DNA of 64,000 bases from F23-D06 sp947165685 (GTDB taxonomy: Bacteria > Bacteroidota > Bacteroidia > Bacteroidales > WCHB1-69). The position numbers and the translations under genes are program-made. The notes below the pieces were generated by a model. That model did not search any database, was not told the DNA's origin, and saw only the letters and a list, made by a program, of their open reading frames with translations. The stretch lies in NCBI GenBank assembly GCA_947165685.1, contig CAMVBK010000015.1:1-64000 (forward strand), written 5' to 3'. This document shows, in pieces, positions 1 to 9,284 of the stretch. Every line of letters starts with the position of its first letter. Position 1 is the first letter of the stretch.

Positions 1-77
1 AACAGCTAACAGCCAACAGCTAACAGCCAACAGCTAACAGCCAACAGCTAACAGCTAACAGCTAACAGCCAACAGCC
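1..77. repeat. AACAGCY heptamer tandem repeat
   Basis: Eleven uninterrupted 7-bp units, AACAGCT or AACAGCC, mostly alternating; the array reaches the window edge and may continue. It ends 57 bp before the GTG start of the symporter gene, on whose coding strand it reads as a G-poor AAC-rich run. A degenerate relative of the same heptamer lies beside the tRNA-Gly at 40.9 kb. No spacers and no coding potential are visible. Confidence 0.95.
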
Positions 78-134
78 TTTTCGTATGAAAAAAATAGTTT
101 GAAGTATCAAAAGTAAGAACGAAACAACAAACAG

Positions 135-1607
135 GTGCAGACCTTCATATTCACTTTTTTCGCCCTCTATGTGGTGATGCTGTTCGTGATCACGGGGATT
201 ACCTCCCGCAAGACGGACAAAATGAGTTATTTTACCGGCAACCGTAAGTCACCCTGGTTTGTGGTGGCTTACGGCATGATCGGCAGTTCGCTGTCGGGCG
301 TGACCTTCATGTCGGTGCCTGGCGATGTCTATACTACCCAGTTCACCTACTTGGGGGTCGTGTTCGGCTACATTCTCGGCTACATCGTCATCGGGCTGCT
401 GCTGCTGCCGCTCTACTACCGGCTCAACGTGACCTCCATCTACGAGTATCTTGGCAAGCGGATCGGACCGGAGGCGCACAAGACAGGTGCGCTGTTTTTC
501 TTTCTGTCGCGGTTGCTCGGCTCGGCACTGCGTATGTATCTGGTTATCTTTGTCTTGCAGATTTTCGTCTTCGATGGATGGAACATCCCGATCTGGGCAA
601 CGGCCATCGTGATGATTGCCATCATCCTGCTCTACACATTCCGCGGCGGCATCAAGACCGTGGTGTGGACGGACATGCTGCAGACCACCTTTCTCATTGG
701 CGCACTGATTATTACGATTGTGGTGATTATGCGCAACATGGGCGGCTCGTTCAGCGACATCTGGGCGCAGATGGCCACGGTGGGCAAGGACGGCACCGAC
801 TGCCGCACCATCCTCAACACCGACTGGCGTAACAACAGTTACTTCCTGAAGCAGGTGTTCGGCGGCATGTTCATCACCATCGCCATGACGGGCCTGGACC
901 AGGACATGATGCAGAAGAACCTCTCTTGCAGGACGTTGCGAGAGTCGCAGCGCAACATGTTCTCGTTTACCTGCATTCTGGTGGTGGTCAACCTGCTGTT
1001 TCTGCTGTTGGGCGGCATGTTGCTGGTGTTTGCGCAGCATAACGGGGTGGATGTCAGTCAGTTCCCGACCGACCGCATCTATCCGGAGATTGCGTTCAAC
1101 TATTTAGGCAAGGTGGGGGCGTTGGTCTTTGTCTTCGGCCTTATCTCCGCTGGTTTTTCCAGCGCGGACGGCACTTTCACGGCGCTCACGACCACGGTCT
1201 GCTACGACCTGCTCGACATCGAGAAGCGTTTCCCGACGGAGCAGCAGCAGATTCGGGTTCGCCGCATCGTGCATTTGGTTATCTCCACGCTCTTTTTGAT
1301 GGTCATCCTGATTGTGGCCAATCACCACAACGACGCGCTCATCCGCATCATCTTCATGGTGGCCTCCTACACCTACGGACCGATTCTCGGCTTGTTCGCG
1401 TTCGGCATGTTCACCAAACGGGAAATTCCGCAGTCGCGCCGCTGGCTGGTGCCGGTTCTCTCTCTTGCAATCCCGGCCTTCTGCTACGTGTTGGCGACGC
1501 ATTCCCAACAGTGGCTCTTCGGCTACAAGTTCGGCTACGAGCTACTGATTGTCAACGGGTTGCTGGTGTTTGGGGCTTTGGTCTCGGTGAGTCGGAAAGA
1601 AAGGTAG
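135..1607 (+). CDS. sodium:solute symporter family protein
   Basis: A 490-residue inner-membrane transporter of the SSS (LeuT-fold) family, expected to couple Na+ entry to uptake of a small organic solute; the substrate cannot be read from the sequence. Hydrophobic helices, roughly 12 or 13, cover its whole length. The stretch GSSLSGVTFMSVPG (about residues 50-63) sits where the family binds Na+ and substrate in the first core helix, and SIYEYLGKR follows near residue 105. I take the GTG at 135 as the start because the next Met, residue 15, would cut the first helix; an A-rich leader rather than a Shine-Dalgarno precedes it. It converges on the acyl-CoA reductase gene with only 25 bp between the two stops. 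Confidence 0.85.
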   Translation: MQTFIFTFFALYVVMLFVITGITSRKTDKMSYFTGNRKSPWFVVAYGMIGSSLSGVTFMSVPGDVYTTQFTYLGVVFGYILGYIVIGLLLLPLYYRLNVTSIYEYLGKRIGPEAHKTGALFFFLSRLLGSALRMYLVIFVLQIFVFDGWNIPIWATAIVMIAIILLYTFRGGIKTVVWTDMLQTTFLIGALIITIVVIMRNMGGSFSDIWAQMATVGKDGTDCRTILNTDWRNNSYFLKQVFGGMFITIAMTGLDQDMMQKNLSCRTLRESQRNMFSFTCILVVVNLLFLLLGGMLLVFAQHNGVDVSQFPTDRIYPEIAFNYLGKVGALVFVFGLISAGFSSADGTFTALTTTVCYDLLDIEKRFPTEQQQIRVRRIVHLVISTLFLMVILIVANHHNDALIRIIFMVASYTYGPILGLFAFGMFTKREIPQSRRWLVPVLSLAIPAFCYVLATHSQQWLFGYKFGYELLIVNGLLVFGALVSVSRKER

Positions 1608-1632
1608 AGTCATAGGTTGAATTCTGTTTCCT

Positions 1633-2658
1633 TCACAATTCCCATGTGAACCGCAGCGTGTCGATGCCGTCCGGGTAGTCGGTCAGGGTAGGAGACTGTG
1701 CGCTGCCAAAAGACTCGGCGCGGTCGATGGCCGGGTTGTGGCTCACGATGCACTGCAGCTGCTCGCGATCGTCGGTCAGCCGTTGGTTCACCGCCTGAAG
1801 GTCCTGGTAGTTTTCAAAGTGCAGCATCCCGATGGGGGAGGCGTATTCCGGCCGCTCGACCAGCAGGAAGGTGCCCGCGTCCATGTAGAAGATCTGGTTC
1901 ATCAGGTGGACGGCCTTCTGGTACTCCAGGTTGTTGTTGAACTGGTGGTGCTGCGCAATGGGGCGGCTCTCTTGTGTTAAAATTTGCAAAAACGGCACGA
2001 AATCGTAGTCTTCCGGCACAAACAATTTGGAGACGGAGCGGCAGCCTAAGCCAAAGTAAAGGTAGATGTCGTTGGCGAGGGCGCGAAGTTCCGCCTCGGT
2101 TTCGGTGCCGTCGAGCACGGCCACGCTGTTGCGGTTTTTGCGCAGGATGTGCGGGTATTTGCTGAAATAGTAGTCGAAATAGCGGGCGGAATTGTTGCTG
2201 CCGGTGGCGATGACGGCGTCGAAGTCGGTCACCTTCTCCACAAACTGGATGCGTTCTCCGAAGCCGGGTTCGATGCGCACGAGTTCCTGAGCGAGCACGG
2301 GCAGGAGGATTTTGTCTTGCGAGGAGAGTTTCCCCTGGTAGTCGTTGCCGCCCGCGAGGATGCAGAAGAAGTCGTGGAAGGCGGCGACGGGGATGTTGCC
2401 GGCGGAGATGACGGCGATGCGCCGGCGCGGGGCCTCGGCCGGTGCAACGTGCTGATAGCGGGCGAGGTACGCATCCAAAGCCTCGGGCGCGAGCATCTGT
2501 CCGATGGCGCGAAGCGCATGGCGGCAGAAATCCGGCGTGAACCAGCTGTTCTCGCGATACTGCCGCTCAATGGCCGCCCCGAAGGTGTCTTCCAGCCTTT
2601 GCGGGTTGCGTAATAGTTCTCCTAATTGTTTGAATGCTTGTATGTTGGTGGTGAACAT
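1633..2658 (-). CDS. acyl-CoA reductase (LuxC family)
   Basis: A 341-residue protein matching the LuxC/acyl-CoA reductase family, which reduces fatty acyl-CoA to aldehyde with NADPH through an aldehyde-dehydrogenase-like fold. Seen: VISAGNIPVAAFHDF (83-97), a nucleotide-binding-type loop typical of the family, ATGSNNSARYF (151-161), and GLGCRSVSKLFVP (203-215), whose Cys206 is the candidate acyl-accepting nucleophile. Length is shorter than LuxC of luminous bacteria (about 480) but usual for Bacteroidetes homologues. The start ATG directly follows a CCCATTAA-type repeat leader. It lies 75 bp downstream of the malic enzyme gene on the same strand; both use NAD(P)H, but a functional link is not shown. 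The physiological acyl substrate is unknown. Confidence 0.8.
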   Translation of the reverse strand: MFTTNIQAFKQLGELLRNPQRLEDTFGAAIERQYRENSWFTPDFCRHALRAIGQMLAPEALDAYLARYQHVAPAEAPRRRIAVISAGNIPVAAFHDFFCILAGGNDYQGKLSSQDKILLPVLAQELVRIEPGFGERIQFVEKVTDFDAVIATGSNNSARYFDYYFSKYPHILRKNRNSVAVLDGTETEAELRALANDIYLYFGLGCRSVSKLFVPEDYDFVPFLQILTQESRPIAQHHQFNNNLEYQKAVHLMNQIFYMDAGTFLLVERPEYASPIGMLHFENYQDLQAVNQRLTDDREQLQCIVSHNPAIDRAESFGSAQSPTLTDYPDGIDTLRFTWEL

Positions 2659-2722
2659 TGGGTTAATGGGGTGATGGGTTAATGGGTTAGTGGGGTAAGG
2701 GGTTAAGGGGTTAATGGGTTGG
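2659..2722 (-). repeat. CCCATTAA-type repeat leader of the acyl-CoA reductase gene
   Basis: Degenerate 8-10 bp units which, read on the minus (coding) strand, are AACCCATTAACCC, CCTTAACCC and ACCCCATTAACCC, running directly into the ATG at 2658. There is almost no G on the coding strand. It fills nearly the whole spacer between the malic enzyme and the reductase genes. Confidence 0.8.
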
Positions 2723-2733
2723 TTCAGAGATTT

Positions 2734-4182
2734 CTAATCGTGGATGGTGTCCACCACATTTTTCAGAATCCGCTTCATCTCCTCCTCGGGGAAGGCCTTC
2801 AGGATGCCCTCGCGCATGAAGAGGTCCATGGCGCGGTGCGTCTCGTCGATGTCGTGCTTGGCTAAGGAGTAGATTTCGGCGCGGCTGAGCGGATGGCGGG
2901 CGATGCCGCTGTTGACGGCGCACTCGCCCACGGCGGCGGCCACGGTGGGGAAGAGGTCGCTGTCCATCATCGTGGGCATGATACGGTCGGCATGGATGCC
3001 CTGCCGCTCGGCGAAGTCGGCGATGGCATGCGCGGCGCAGACGGCCATCTCGTCGGTGATTTTGCGGGCGGACACGAGAAGGGTGCCCTTGAGAATGGAG
3101 GGGAAGCAGACGGAGTTGTTGACCTGGTTGGGGAAGTCGCCGCGGCCGGTGGCCACGATGAAGGCGCCGGCGGCCTTGGCGGCGTGCGGGTAGATTTCGG
3201 GCACGGGGTTGGCGCAGGCGAACACGACGGCCTTCTCCGCCATCCGGGAGATCCACTCCGGCTTGATGGTGTCGGGGCCGGGGTGGGAGAGGGCCACCAA
3301 AACGTCAGCCCCGGCGAAGGCCTCCTCAGGCGTGGTGACGCACTGCGGGTTGGTGATCTGGCAGAGCCGCCACTGCGGGTAGAACCGCGTGTCGTTCTCG
3401 TAGTCTGAACGGTTGCGGTGCAGCGTGCCGTCCTTGTCGAACAGGATGATGTGCCTGGGGTCGGCGCCGTCCTGGATCATCAGTCGGGCGATGCTGCTGT
3501 TGGCCGCTCCCGCGCCGTAGAGCACGATTTTCGCGTTCTGTAACTTTTTGCCCGCGATTTTCAGCGCGTTGAGCACACCGGCGAGGGTCACGCAGGCGGT
3601 GCCCTGCGCGTCGTCGTGCCACACCGGGATGTCGCATGCCTCGCGCAGCTCGTCCAGCACGCGGTAGCAGTTGGGCTGCGAGATGTCCTCCAGGTTCACC
3701 GCCCCGAAGCTGGGTTGCACCATCTTCACGAAGTCGATGATCTTGTCGGCCTGGTGCACCCCGTTCTCGTCGCGGCTGTCGATGCAAAGCGCGGTGGCAT
3801 CGATGCCGCCCAAGTACTTCATCAGCAGGGCTTTGCCCTCCATCACGCCGAGACCGCCGGGAGGGGTGCAGTCGCCGTCGCCCAAAACGCGCGTGCTGTC
3901 GCTGACCACCGCCACCAGGTTTGCGCGGTTGCTGAGCCGGAACGAGCGGTCGTTGTCGTCGCGGATGGTCGTGGAGACGGCCGACACACCGGGCGTGTAC
4001 CAGGCGTTGAACCAGCCCAGACTCTCGATCGGCACCTTCGGCAGCGTCTGGATTTTGCCGCCGTAGTATTCATGCGCATAAAGCGACAATTTCTTGAAAA
4101 ACAATGTTTTAGCCTTAGCTTTCTGCTCTTCGCTGAAGGATTCGGGAAGGAAATCCCCGATATGGTCGATGATGTTGCTCAT
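2734..4182 (-). CDS. NAD(P)-dependent malic enzyme
   Basis: Malic enzyme, oxidative decarboxylation of malate to pyruvate with NAD(P)H production, cytosolic. Of 482 residues from the chosen start, the N-terminal malic domain holds WYTPGVSAVS (61-70, proton-donor Tyr) and GGLGVMEGKALLMKY (109-123, catalytic Lys), then WHDDAQGTACVTLAG (188-202) before the NAD-binding domain with GAGAANSSIARL (223-234). This is the short form, without the phosphotransacetylase-like C-terminal domain of the ~760-residue enzymes. The frame is open 30 codons further upstream, but ATG at 4182 is preferred because the extra segment overlaps the divergent kinase promoter and has no family resemblance. The gene diverges from the heptose-kinase-type gene. 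A weak minus-strand promoter TATCTTCG is seen at 4211-4218. Confidence 0.9.
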   Translation of the reverse strand: MSNIIDHIGDFLPESFSEEQKAKAKTLFFKKLSLYAHEYYGGKIQTLPKVPIESLGWFNAWYTPGVSAVSTTIRDDNDRSFRLSNRANLVAVVSDSTRVLGDGDCTPPGGLGVMEGKALLMKYLGGIDATALCIDSRDENGVHQADKIIDFVKMVQPSFGAVNLEDISQPNCYRVLDELREACDIPVWHDDAQGTACVTLAGVLNALKIAGKKLQNAKIVLYGAGAANSSIARLMIQDGADPRHIILFDKDGTLHRNRSDYENDTRFYPQWRLCQITNPQCVTTPEEAFAGADVLVALSHPGPDTIKPEWISRMAEKAVVFACANPVPEIYPHAAKAAGAFIVATGRGDFPNQVNNSVCFPSILKGTLLVSARKITDEMAVCAAHAIADFAERQGIHADRIMPTMMDSDLFPTVAAAVGECAVNSGIARHPLSRAEIYSLAKHDIDETHRAMDLFMREGILKAFPEEEMKRILKNVVDTIHD

Positions 4183-4244
4183 AATTTTGTTACCTACATT
4201 TTTCAAGCTGCGAAGATAGGATTTTTTCGGGTACAAAAAAAATG

Positions 4245-4252
4245 TATCTTTG
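4245..4252 (+). promoter_or_regulatory. -7 promoter element TATCTTTG for the sugar-kinase gene
   Basis: Exact match to the Bacteroidetes -7 consensus TAnnTTTG, ending 18 bp before the ATG at 4271, in the divergent gap with malic enzyme. No convincing -33 TTTG at the usual spacing was found. Confidence 0.65.
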
Positions 4253-4270
4253 CCGACTAATTTTTTGAAC

Positions 4271-5281
4271 ATGAAAAAGGAAAACGTAGATCAGATTTTT
4301 GAGGAATTCAAGAATGCTAAGATACTGGTAATCGGGGATGTGATGATCGACTGCTACCTCACCGGCAAGGTCACGCGCATCAGCCCGGAGGCACCGGTGC
4401 CGATTGTGAACGTGCAAAACCGCAGCTACCGCCTCGGCGGCGCCGCCAACGTTGCGCTCAATCTCAAGTCGTTGGGTGCCGACCCGATTCTCTGTTCCGT
4501 CATCGGCAGCGACTCCAAGGCCAAGGTCTTCTATAACCTGATGGAGGACTGCGACCTCACTTCCGATGCCATCGTGCCCATGTATGGCCGCCGCACCACC
4601 ATCAAGTACCGCATCATCGGCAACAACTGCCACATCGTGCGGGTCGATGACGAGCGCGTGCAGCAGCTCAAGGAACGTGAGAAACGCCAGTTTCTCACCA
4701 CCGTGGAGCAGATCATCGACCATAACGACATCGATGCCGTGATTTTCGAAGATTATGACAAAGGCTTGTTTTCCAAGGAGTTAATATCTGAAATCATCAA
4801 TTTCGCCCATAAGAAGAACATCTATGTGGCCGTTGACCCCAAGGAGAAAAACTTCAATAATTATATGAACGTCAATCTCTTCAAGCCCAACATGAAGGAA
4901 CTCTCGAAAGGCCTTCACGTGGAGGAGAACACGGAACTCACCTTGGAGGAGATCCACGACCTGGCCAAGGAGTTCGCCGAGCGCCAGCACATCGACAAGG
5001 TGATGGTCACCATGTCGGCGCGCGGCATCGCCTTCTATGACCGCGAGCACGACAAATTCTTCCACCAGCCCGCCTTCCACCGCCGCGTGAGCGACGTTTC
5101 CGGCGCCGGCGACACGGTCATCTCCGTGGCCACGCTCTTCCTGCTGAAAGGCCATTCCGTGGAGGAGACCTGCCTCGCCTCCAACCTGGCCGGCGGCCTC
5201 GTGTGCGAATACGTGGGCGTGGTGCCCATCAACGGCGCCCAGCTGAAGGACGAAATGGTGAAAAACGCACCCAATCACTAA
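4271..5281 (+). CDS. PfkB-family kinase, RfaE1/HldE kinase-domain type
   Basis: A 336-residue ribokinase-fold kinase closest by motif to the kinase half of HldE (RfaE), which phosphorylates D-glycero-D-manno-heptose 7-phosphate at C1 for ADP-heptose. Seen: IGDVMIDCYLTGKVTRISPE (21-40) followed by APVPIV, the hallmark of the HldE kinase domain, RLGGAANVALN (54-64) for sugar binding, and GAGDT (278-282) with the catalytic Asp. The cytidylyltransferase half is absent, so a separate nucleotidyltransferase would be needed elsewhere. An in-frame TTG at 4250 falls inside the promoter, so ATG 4271 is the start. Its actual sugar in this lineage is inferred, not shown. Confidence 0.8.
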   Translation: MKKENVDQIFEEFKNAKILVIGDVMIDCYLTGKVTRISPEAPVPIVNVQNRSYRLGGAANVALNLKSLGADPILCSVIGSDSKAKVFYNLMEDCDLTSDAIVPMYGRRTTIKYRIIGNNCHIVRVDDERVQQLKEREKRQFLTTVEQIIDHNDIDAVIFEDYDKGLFSKELISEIINFAHKKNIYVAVDPKEKNFNNYMNVNLFKPNMKELSKGLHVEENTELTLEEIHDLAKEFAERQHIDKVMVTMSARGIAFYDREHDKFFHQPAFHRRVSDVSGAGDTVISVATLFLLKGHSVEETCLASNLAGGLVCEYVGVVPINGAQLKDEMVKNAPNH

Positions 5282-5344
5282 AAAAATCGTGTCGCATACA
5301 CTAAAACTCTCGTGATCTCGTTACTGCACTTTTGATTCGGAATT

Positions 5345-6067
5345 ATGAGATTGAAAAGAACGATTGCGATAGTACTCTTTGTTGTGGCGATGGCCGCGCA
5401 GGCCCATGCGCAATACCAGTTCGGCGTGCCCAACCTGCTGAAATACGACAAGAAGCCCTTTCATTTCGGATTCACCTTGGGCTATAACCTCTTCGACTAC
5501 CGCATCTCCTCAAAACCGGATTTGGCGGAGTATGACTCGCTGATGGTCATCAACACCCATGCCATGAGCGGATTCAGCCTCGGCATCGTCACTAACCTGC
5601 GCCTCGGCAAGTACTTCGACCTCCGTTTCATCCCCGGCCTCTCCTTCGGCGACCGGTACATCAACTATACCATCCGCTACGGCGACGGCTCGGAGCTTGT
5701 CACCGCCAAGAACGTGGAGTCCGTCTATCTCGAAATGCCTATCCTGTTCAAGTACAAGTCGTCCCGGATGCTCAACAACATCAGGGCTTACGTGCTCGCC
5801 GGCGGGCAATATACCTTCGACATGATCTCCGCCAAGAAGAAAAAGGCTCCCGAGAACGGTGAAGTCGTGCTCAAACTCAACCCCCACGACGTGCAGGCGC
5901 AGGTCGGCGTCGGCTTCGACTTCTACTGCACCTACTTCAAGTTCACCACCGAGCTCAAGATGTCGTTCGGCTTCCTCAACATGCTCGTCCCCGAAGACAA
6001 CATGTACGCCACCAGCGTCACCTCCCTCAAAGCCAAAAACCTGCAAATCTCCTTTATCTTTGAGTAG
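5345..6067 (+). CDS. porT: PorT-like outer-membrane beta-barrel protein (type IX secretion)
   Basis: A 240-residue secreted protein with a signal peptide ending at AHAQ (about residue 22) and then alternating amphipathic strands, ending in ISFIFE, an aromatic terminus usual for outer-membrane barrels. The early segment KKPFHFGFTLGYN (37-49), the internal RFIPGLSFGDRY and the length fit the PorT family, needed for T9SS export of proteins to the cell surface in Porphyromonas and relatives. Two proteins here carry T9SS sorting domains (12945-15065 and 48989-52180), which supports a working T9SS. Other small PorT-family barrels have different roles, so the exact identity is less sure than the fold. 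Confidence 0.65.
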   Translation: MRLKRTIAIVLFVVAMAAQAHAQYQFGVPNLLKYDKKPFHFGFTLGYNLFDYRISSKPDLAEYDSLMVINTHAMSGFSLGIVTNLRLGKYFDLRFIPGLSFGDRYINYTIRYGDGSELVTAKNVESVYLEMPILFKYKSSRMLNNIRAYVLAGGQYTFDMISAKKKKAPENGEVVLKLNPHDVQAQVGVGFDFYCTYFKFTTELKMSFGFLNMLVPEDNMYATSVTSLKAKNLQISFIFE

Positions 6068-6139
6068 AACTTAGAACTTAGACATAGAACTTAAACTTAG
6101 ACTTAGACTTAGAACCCTTAACCCAATAACCCAATAATA
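6068..6139 (+). repeat. ACTTAG / AACCCAATA two-part repeat leader of glyS
   Basis: Six to seven ACTTAG-type hexamers (6068-6114), partly varied as AACTTAGA or ACTTAA, then AACCCTTAACCCAATAACCC and a final AATA running into the ATG at 6140. The same two modules in the same order and orientation precede the rhomboid gene on the other strand at 21.3-21.4 kb. Confidence 0.85.
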
Positions 6140-7648
6140 ATGAACGACGACCTTTTCAAACAAATCATAGCCCATGCCAAGGAGTATGGTTTCATTTTCC
6201 CGTCGAGTGAGATTTACGACGGTCTCAGCGCGGTGTATGACTACGGCCAGAACGGCGTGGAGCTGAAGAACAACATCAAGCAGTATTGGTGGAAGGCAAT
6301 GGTGCAGTACCACGAGAACATCGTGGGCTTGGACAGCGCCATCTTCATGCACCCCACCATCTGGAAGGCCTCCGGCCATGTCGATGCGTTCAATGACCCG
6401 CTCATCGACAACAAGGACTCCAAGAAGCGCTACCGCGCCGACGTGCTGATTGAGGATCACATCCAAAAGATTGAGGATAAGATAGATAAGGAAATAGAGA
6501 AGGCGAAGAAGCGCTTCAACAACTTCGACGAGGTGCTCTACCGCCAGACCAACACCCGCGTGGTGCAATACCAGGCTCAGGTCGATGACATCCGCTCCCG
6601 TTTCGCCGAGCTGATGAACAACAACGACTTGGTCGGTCTGAAGGCGCTGATTGAGGAGCTGGGCATCGCCTGTCCGATTTCCGGCACGCGCAACTGGACC
6701 GACGTGCGTCAGTTCAACCTGATGTTCGCCACCAAACTGGGTTCCGTGGCCGACGGCGCCGACACCATCTACCTCCGTCCCGAGACGGCTCAGGGCATCT
6801 TCGTGAACTTCCTCAACATCTACAAGACCGGCCGCATGAAGCTGCCGTTCGGCATTGCGCAAATCGGCAAAGCCTTCCGCAACGAGATTGTGGCCCGTCA
6901 GTTCATCTTCCGCATGAGGGAGTTCGAGCAGATGGAGATGCAGTTCTTCGTGAAACCCGGCGAGGAGCTCAAGTGGTTCGACTATTGGAAACAAACCCGC
7001 CTGCAGTGGCACACGGAGTTAGGCATTCCCGCCGAGAACTACCGTTTCCACGACCACGAAAAGCTGGCCCACTACGCCAACGCCGCCACCGACATCGAGT
7101 TCAAGTTCCCGTTCGGCTTCAAGGAGCTGGAGGGTATCCATTCCCGCACCAACTTCGACCTCTCGCAGCATGAGAAGTATTCCGGCAAGAAGCTGCGCTA
7201 TTTCGACCCGGAGCTCAACGACAGCTATGTGCCGTACGTCATCGAGACCTCCATCGGTGTCGATCGCATGTTCTTGGCAGTGTTCAGCCACGCCTACACC
7301 GAGGAGAAGCTGGAAGACGGTTCCACGCGCACGGTGCTGCGCCTGCCTGCCAAGCTCGCCCCCTACAAGGTGGCCGTGCTGCCGCTGGTGAAGAAGGACG
7401 GGCTGCCCGAAATCGGCCAAGAGATTTTCGACATGCTCAAGAAGGACTTCATGGTGCAGTACGAGGACAAGGACGCCATCGGCCGCCGCTACCGCCGGCA
7501 GGACGCCGTGGGCACGCCGTTCTGTGTCACCATCGACAACCAGACCAAGGAGGACGGCACGGTGACCGTGCGCGAGCGCGACACCATGGCGCAGTATCGC
7601 CTGCCCATCGCCGACCTGACCGTGGAGCTGCTGAAGAAACTACGTTGA
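6140..7648 (+). CDS. glyS: glycine--tRNA ligase (homodimeric type)
   Basis: Class II aminoacyl-tRNA synthetase that charges tRNA-Gly. Its 502 residues have the layout of the single-chain alpha2 type used by Bacteroidetes, archaea and eukaryotes, not the bacterial alpha2beta2 GlyQ/GlyS. Seen: YGFIFPSSEIYDGL near the N-terminus, the motif 2 region YLRPETAQGIFVNF (about 213-226) with FGIAQIGKAFRNEI after it, and motif 3 ETSIGVDRMFLAVF (about 370-383), followed by the anticodon-binding domain starting at about residue 400 (APYKVAVLPLVKKDG). A tRNA-Gly(CCC) gene occurs elsewhere in the window. The ATG follows a repeat leader with no recognisable promoter in the 72-bp gap. Confidence 0.97.
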   Translation: MNDDLFKQIIAHAKEYGFIFPSSEIYDGLSAVYDYGQNGVELKNNIKQYWWKAMVQYHENIVGLDSAIFMHPTIWKASGHVDAFNDPLIDNKDSKKRYRADVLIEDHIQKIEDKIDKEIEKAKKRFNNFDEVLYRQTNTRVVQYQAQVDDIRSRFAELMNNNDLVGLKALIEELGIACPISGTRNWTDVRQFNLMFATKLGSVADGADTIYLRPETAQGIFVNFLNIYKTGRMKLPFGIAQIGKAFRNEIVARQFIFRMREFEQMEMQFFVKPGEELKWFDYWKQTRLQWHTELGIPAENYRFHDHEKLAHYANAATDIEFKFPFGFKELEGIHSRTNFDLSQHEKYSGKKLRYFDPELNDSYVPYVIETSIGVDRMFLAVFSHAYTEEKLEDGSTRTVLRLPAKLAPYKVAVLPLVKKDGLPEIGQEIFDMLKKDFMVQYEDKDAIGRRYRRQDAVGTPFCVTIDNQTKEDGTVTVRERDTMAQYRLPIADLTVELLKKLR

Positions 7649-7681
7649 TTTTCACAGTTAGGCTGTTACAACATAACTGTC

Positions 7682-7711
7682 GGGCTGTCGCAATGCGGCA
7701 GCCCTTTGTTG
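7682..7711 (+). terminator. intrinsic terminator-like hairpin after glyS
   Basis: Stem GGGCTG / CAGCCC (7682-7687 with 7699-7704) extended by an inner GC/GC pairing around CAAT, followed by a short T-rich run TTTGTTG. The T-run is weak, so termination may be partial. Confidence 0.55.
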
Positions 7712-7770
7712 TCTTGCGAAATGAAAACAAATAAAATTGCGCTCGGGTGGCTATATGTTACAGAAATTCG

Positions 7771-7778
7771 TATTTTTG
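7771..7778 (+). promoter_or_regulatory. -7 promoter element TATTTTTG for the GWxTD gene
   Basis: TAnnTTTG match 30 bp upstream of the preferred start at 7809. The open frame continues upstream to 7737 through this element, which argues for the inner ATG. Confidence 0.6.
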
Positions 7779-7808
7779 CCATTTGATTTTAAAATAGGAA
7801 AATTGTAT

Positions 7809-9272
7809 ATGATGAAAAAATACACCCTTCTTTTGGTCATGGTTTTGACCGTTTTTGGGGCTTATGCCCAGGGACTCAAGGCCTTCATCAGCCATAAGGC
7901 CTTTTGCACCAAGAATTTGCAGCCTTATATCGAATTTACGTTCATTGTGGGCGGAAATACGGTTCAGTACGCCTTGAACGATCAGGGAAAATACGAGGCC
8001 GACGTGGAAATCCAGGTCGATATGATGCAGTCCGACACTTTGGTGAAGCGGCTGCACTATATCCTCAACAGCGACCTTTTCGAGGACTCCACGCGGGCGG
8101 GCAAGCCGGATTTCGCCGACGTGCAGAACGTCCCGGTGCCGCAGGGCGAGTATTTCCTCTATTTTTACATGAAGGACCTGCACGGCGACACGAACAAGCT
8201 GGCCTATATCGACAAAATCACGCTCGATTTCCCGGCTGACCGCATCTCCACGTCCAAAATTTCGCTCTACCGCTCGATGGAGCGCGCCCGCAGTCAGGAA
8301 ATCTTCACCAAATACGGCTACAATCTGCTGCCTCTCTATTCCGGTTTCGTGCCGGAATCGCAATACACTCTTCCGTTTTCCGTGGAAGTCTATAACACTC
8401 CTAAGATATTGAAAGACGGAAAGTTGAAGGCGAAATGCTATATCGAACATGCGGAGTCACGACTGGTTGCCGATCCTCTCAACATGTTGTCGCTCGACCT
8501 GCCGGTGCAGGATGTGGTGCTGGTGCTCAACGCGTTCAACATCTTCAACCTGCCCTCGGGCAACTATTTCGCCGTGATGGAGCTCAAAGACTCCCGCGAC
8601 AGTCTGCTCCTGGTTGACAAGGTCTTCTTCCAGCGGAGCAACCCGTCGGTGCAACTGAACCTCGAAGACTACAAGCAGACGAGCATCAGCGGCACGTTCG
8701 TGGAGTTTGATACGAATCGTAAAGAACTGATAGACAAAGTAAAATGCCTGTTTCCGATCAGTAACTACGCCGAGCGGGAGTTTTATGAGAACCGCATGAA
8801 GACCGTCCCCACCGAACAGCTGCAACAGTTCTTCTACAGTTTCTGGCTGAAACGGAATCCGTCGAACCCGGAGGCGGAGTGGCAGAAATACAAGAAGCAG
8901 GTTGACGAGGTGGAGAAACTCTACGGCAGCAAGCAGGTGCGCGGCTACCTTACCGACAGAGGGCGTGTCTATCTGCAATATGGCAAGCCCAATGAAATCA
9001 TGGAACAGCCCTCCGACCCGGTGACGCTGCCCTACGAGATTTGGCATTATTACTATCTGAACAACCAGTCGAACGTGAAGTTCGTCTTCTACGACCCTGT
9101 GCTTACGGGCAAGGACTACGAACTGCTGCATTCCAACCTTTACGGCGAGACGCAGAATCCGAACTGGAAAATGTTCCTGGTTCGCAACATCGAGACGCAG
9201 CGGGATGTTTATAACACCAACCCGGTCGATTACTGGGGCAACGAGATGGACAACTACTGGAAATACCACTGA
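7809..9272 (+). CDS. GWxTD domain-containing secreted protein
   Basis: A 487-residue protein with a signal peptide (MMKKYTLLLVMVLTVFGAYA, cleaved before Q) and a C-terminal GWxTD-type domain, recognised by the segment TDRGRVYLQYGKPNEI (about 398-413) and PYEIWHYYYLNNQSN just after it. The middle contains beta-sandwich-like repeats. GWxTD proteins are common in Bacteroidetes and Acidobacteria and have no settled function. I chose ATG 7809 over the upstream in-frame starts because it gives a proper signal peptide and lies after the promoter. The sugar transferase gene follows almost without a gap, suggesting co-transcription. Confidence 0.8.
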   Translation: MMKKYTLLLVMVLTVFGAYAQGLKAFISHKAFCTKNLQPYIEFTFIVGGNTVQYALNDQGKYEADVEIQVDMMQSDTLVKRLHYILNSDLFEDSTRAGKPDFADVQNVPVPQGEYFLYFYMKDLHGDTNKLAYIDKITLDFPADRISTSKISLYRSMERARSQEIFTKYGYNLLPLYSGFVPESQYTLPFSVEVYNTPKILKDGKLKAKCYIEHAESRLVADPLNMLSLDLPVQDVVLVLNAFNIFNLPSGNYFAVMELKDSRDSLLLVDKVFFQRSNPSVQLNLEDYKQTSISGTFVEFDTNRKELIDKVKCLFPISNYAEREFYENRMKTVPTEQLQQFFYSFWLKRNPSNPEAEWQKYKKQVDEVEKLYGSKQVRGYLTDRGRVYLQYGKPNEIMEQPSDPVTLPYEIWHYYYLNNQSNVKFVFYDPVLTGKDYELLHSNLYGETQNPNWKMFLVRNIETQRDVYNTNPVDYWGNEMDNYWKYH

Positions 9273-9284
9273 TTGCCGTTCGGT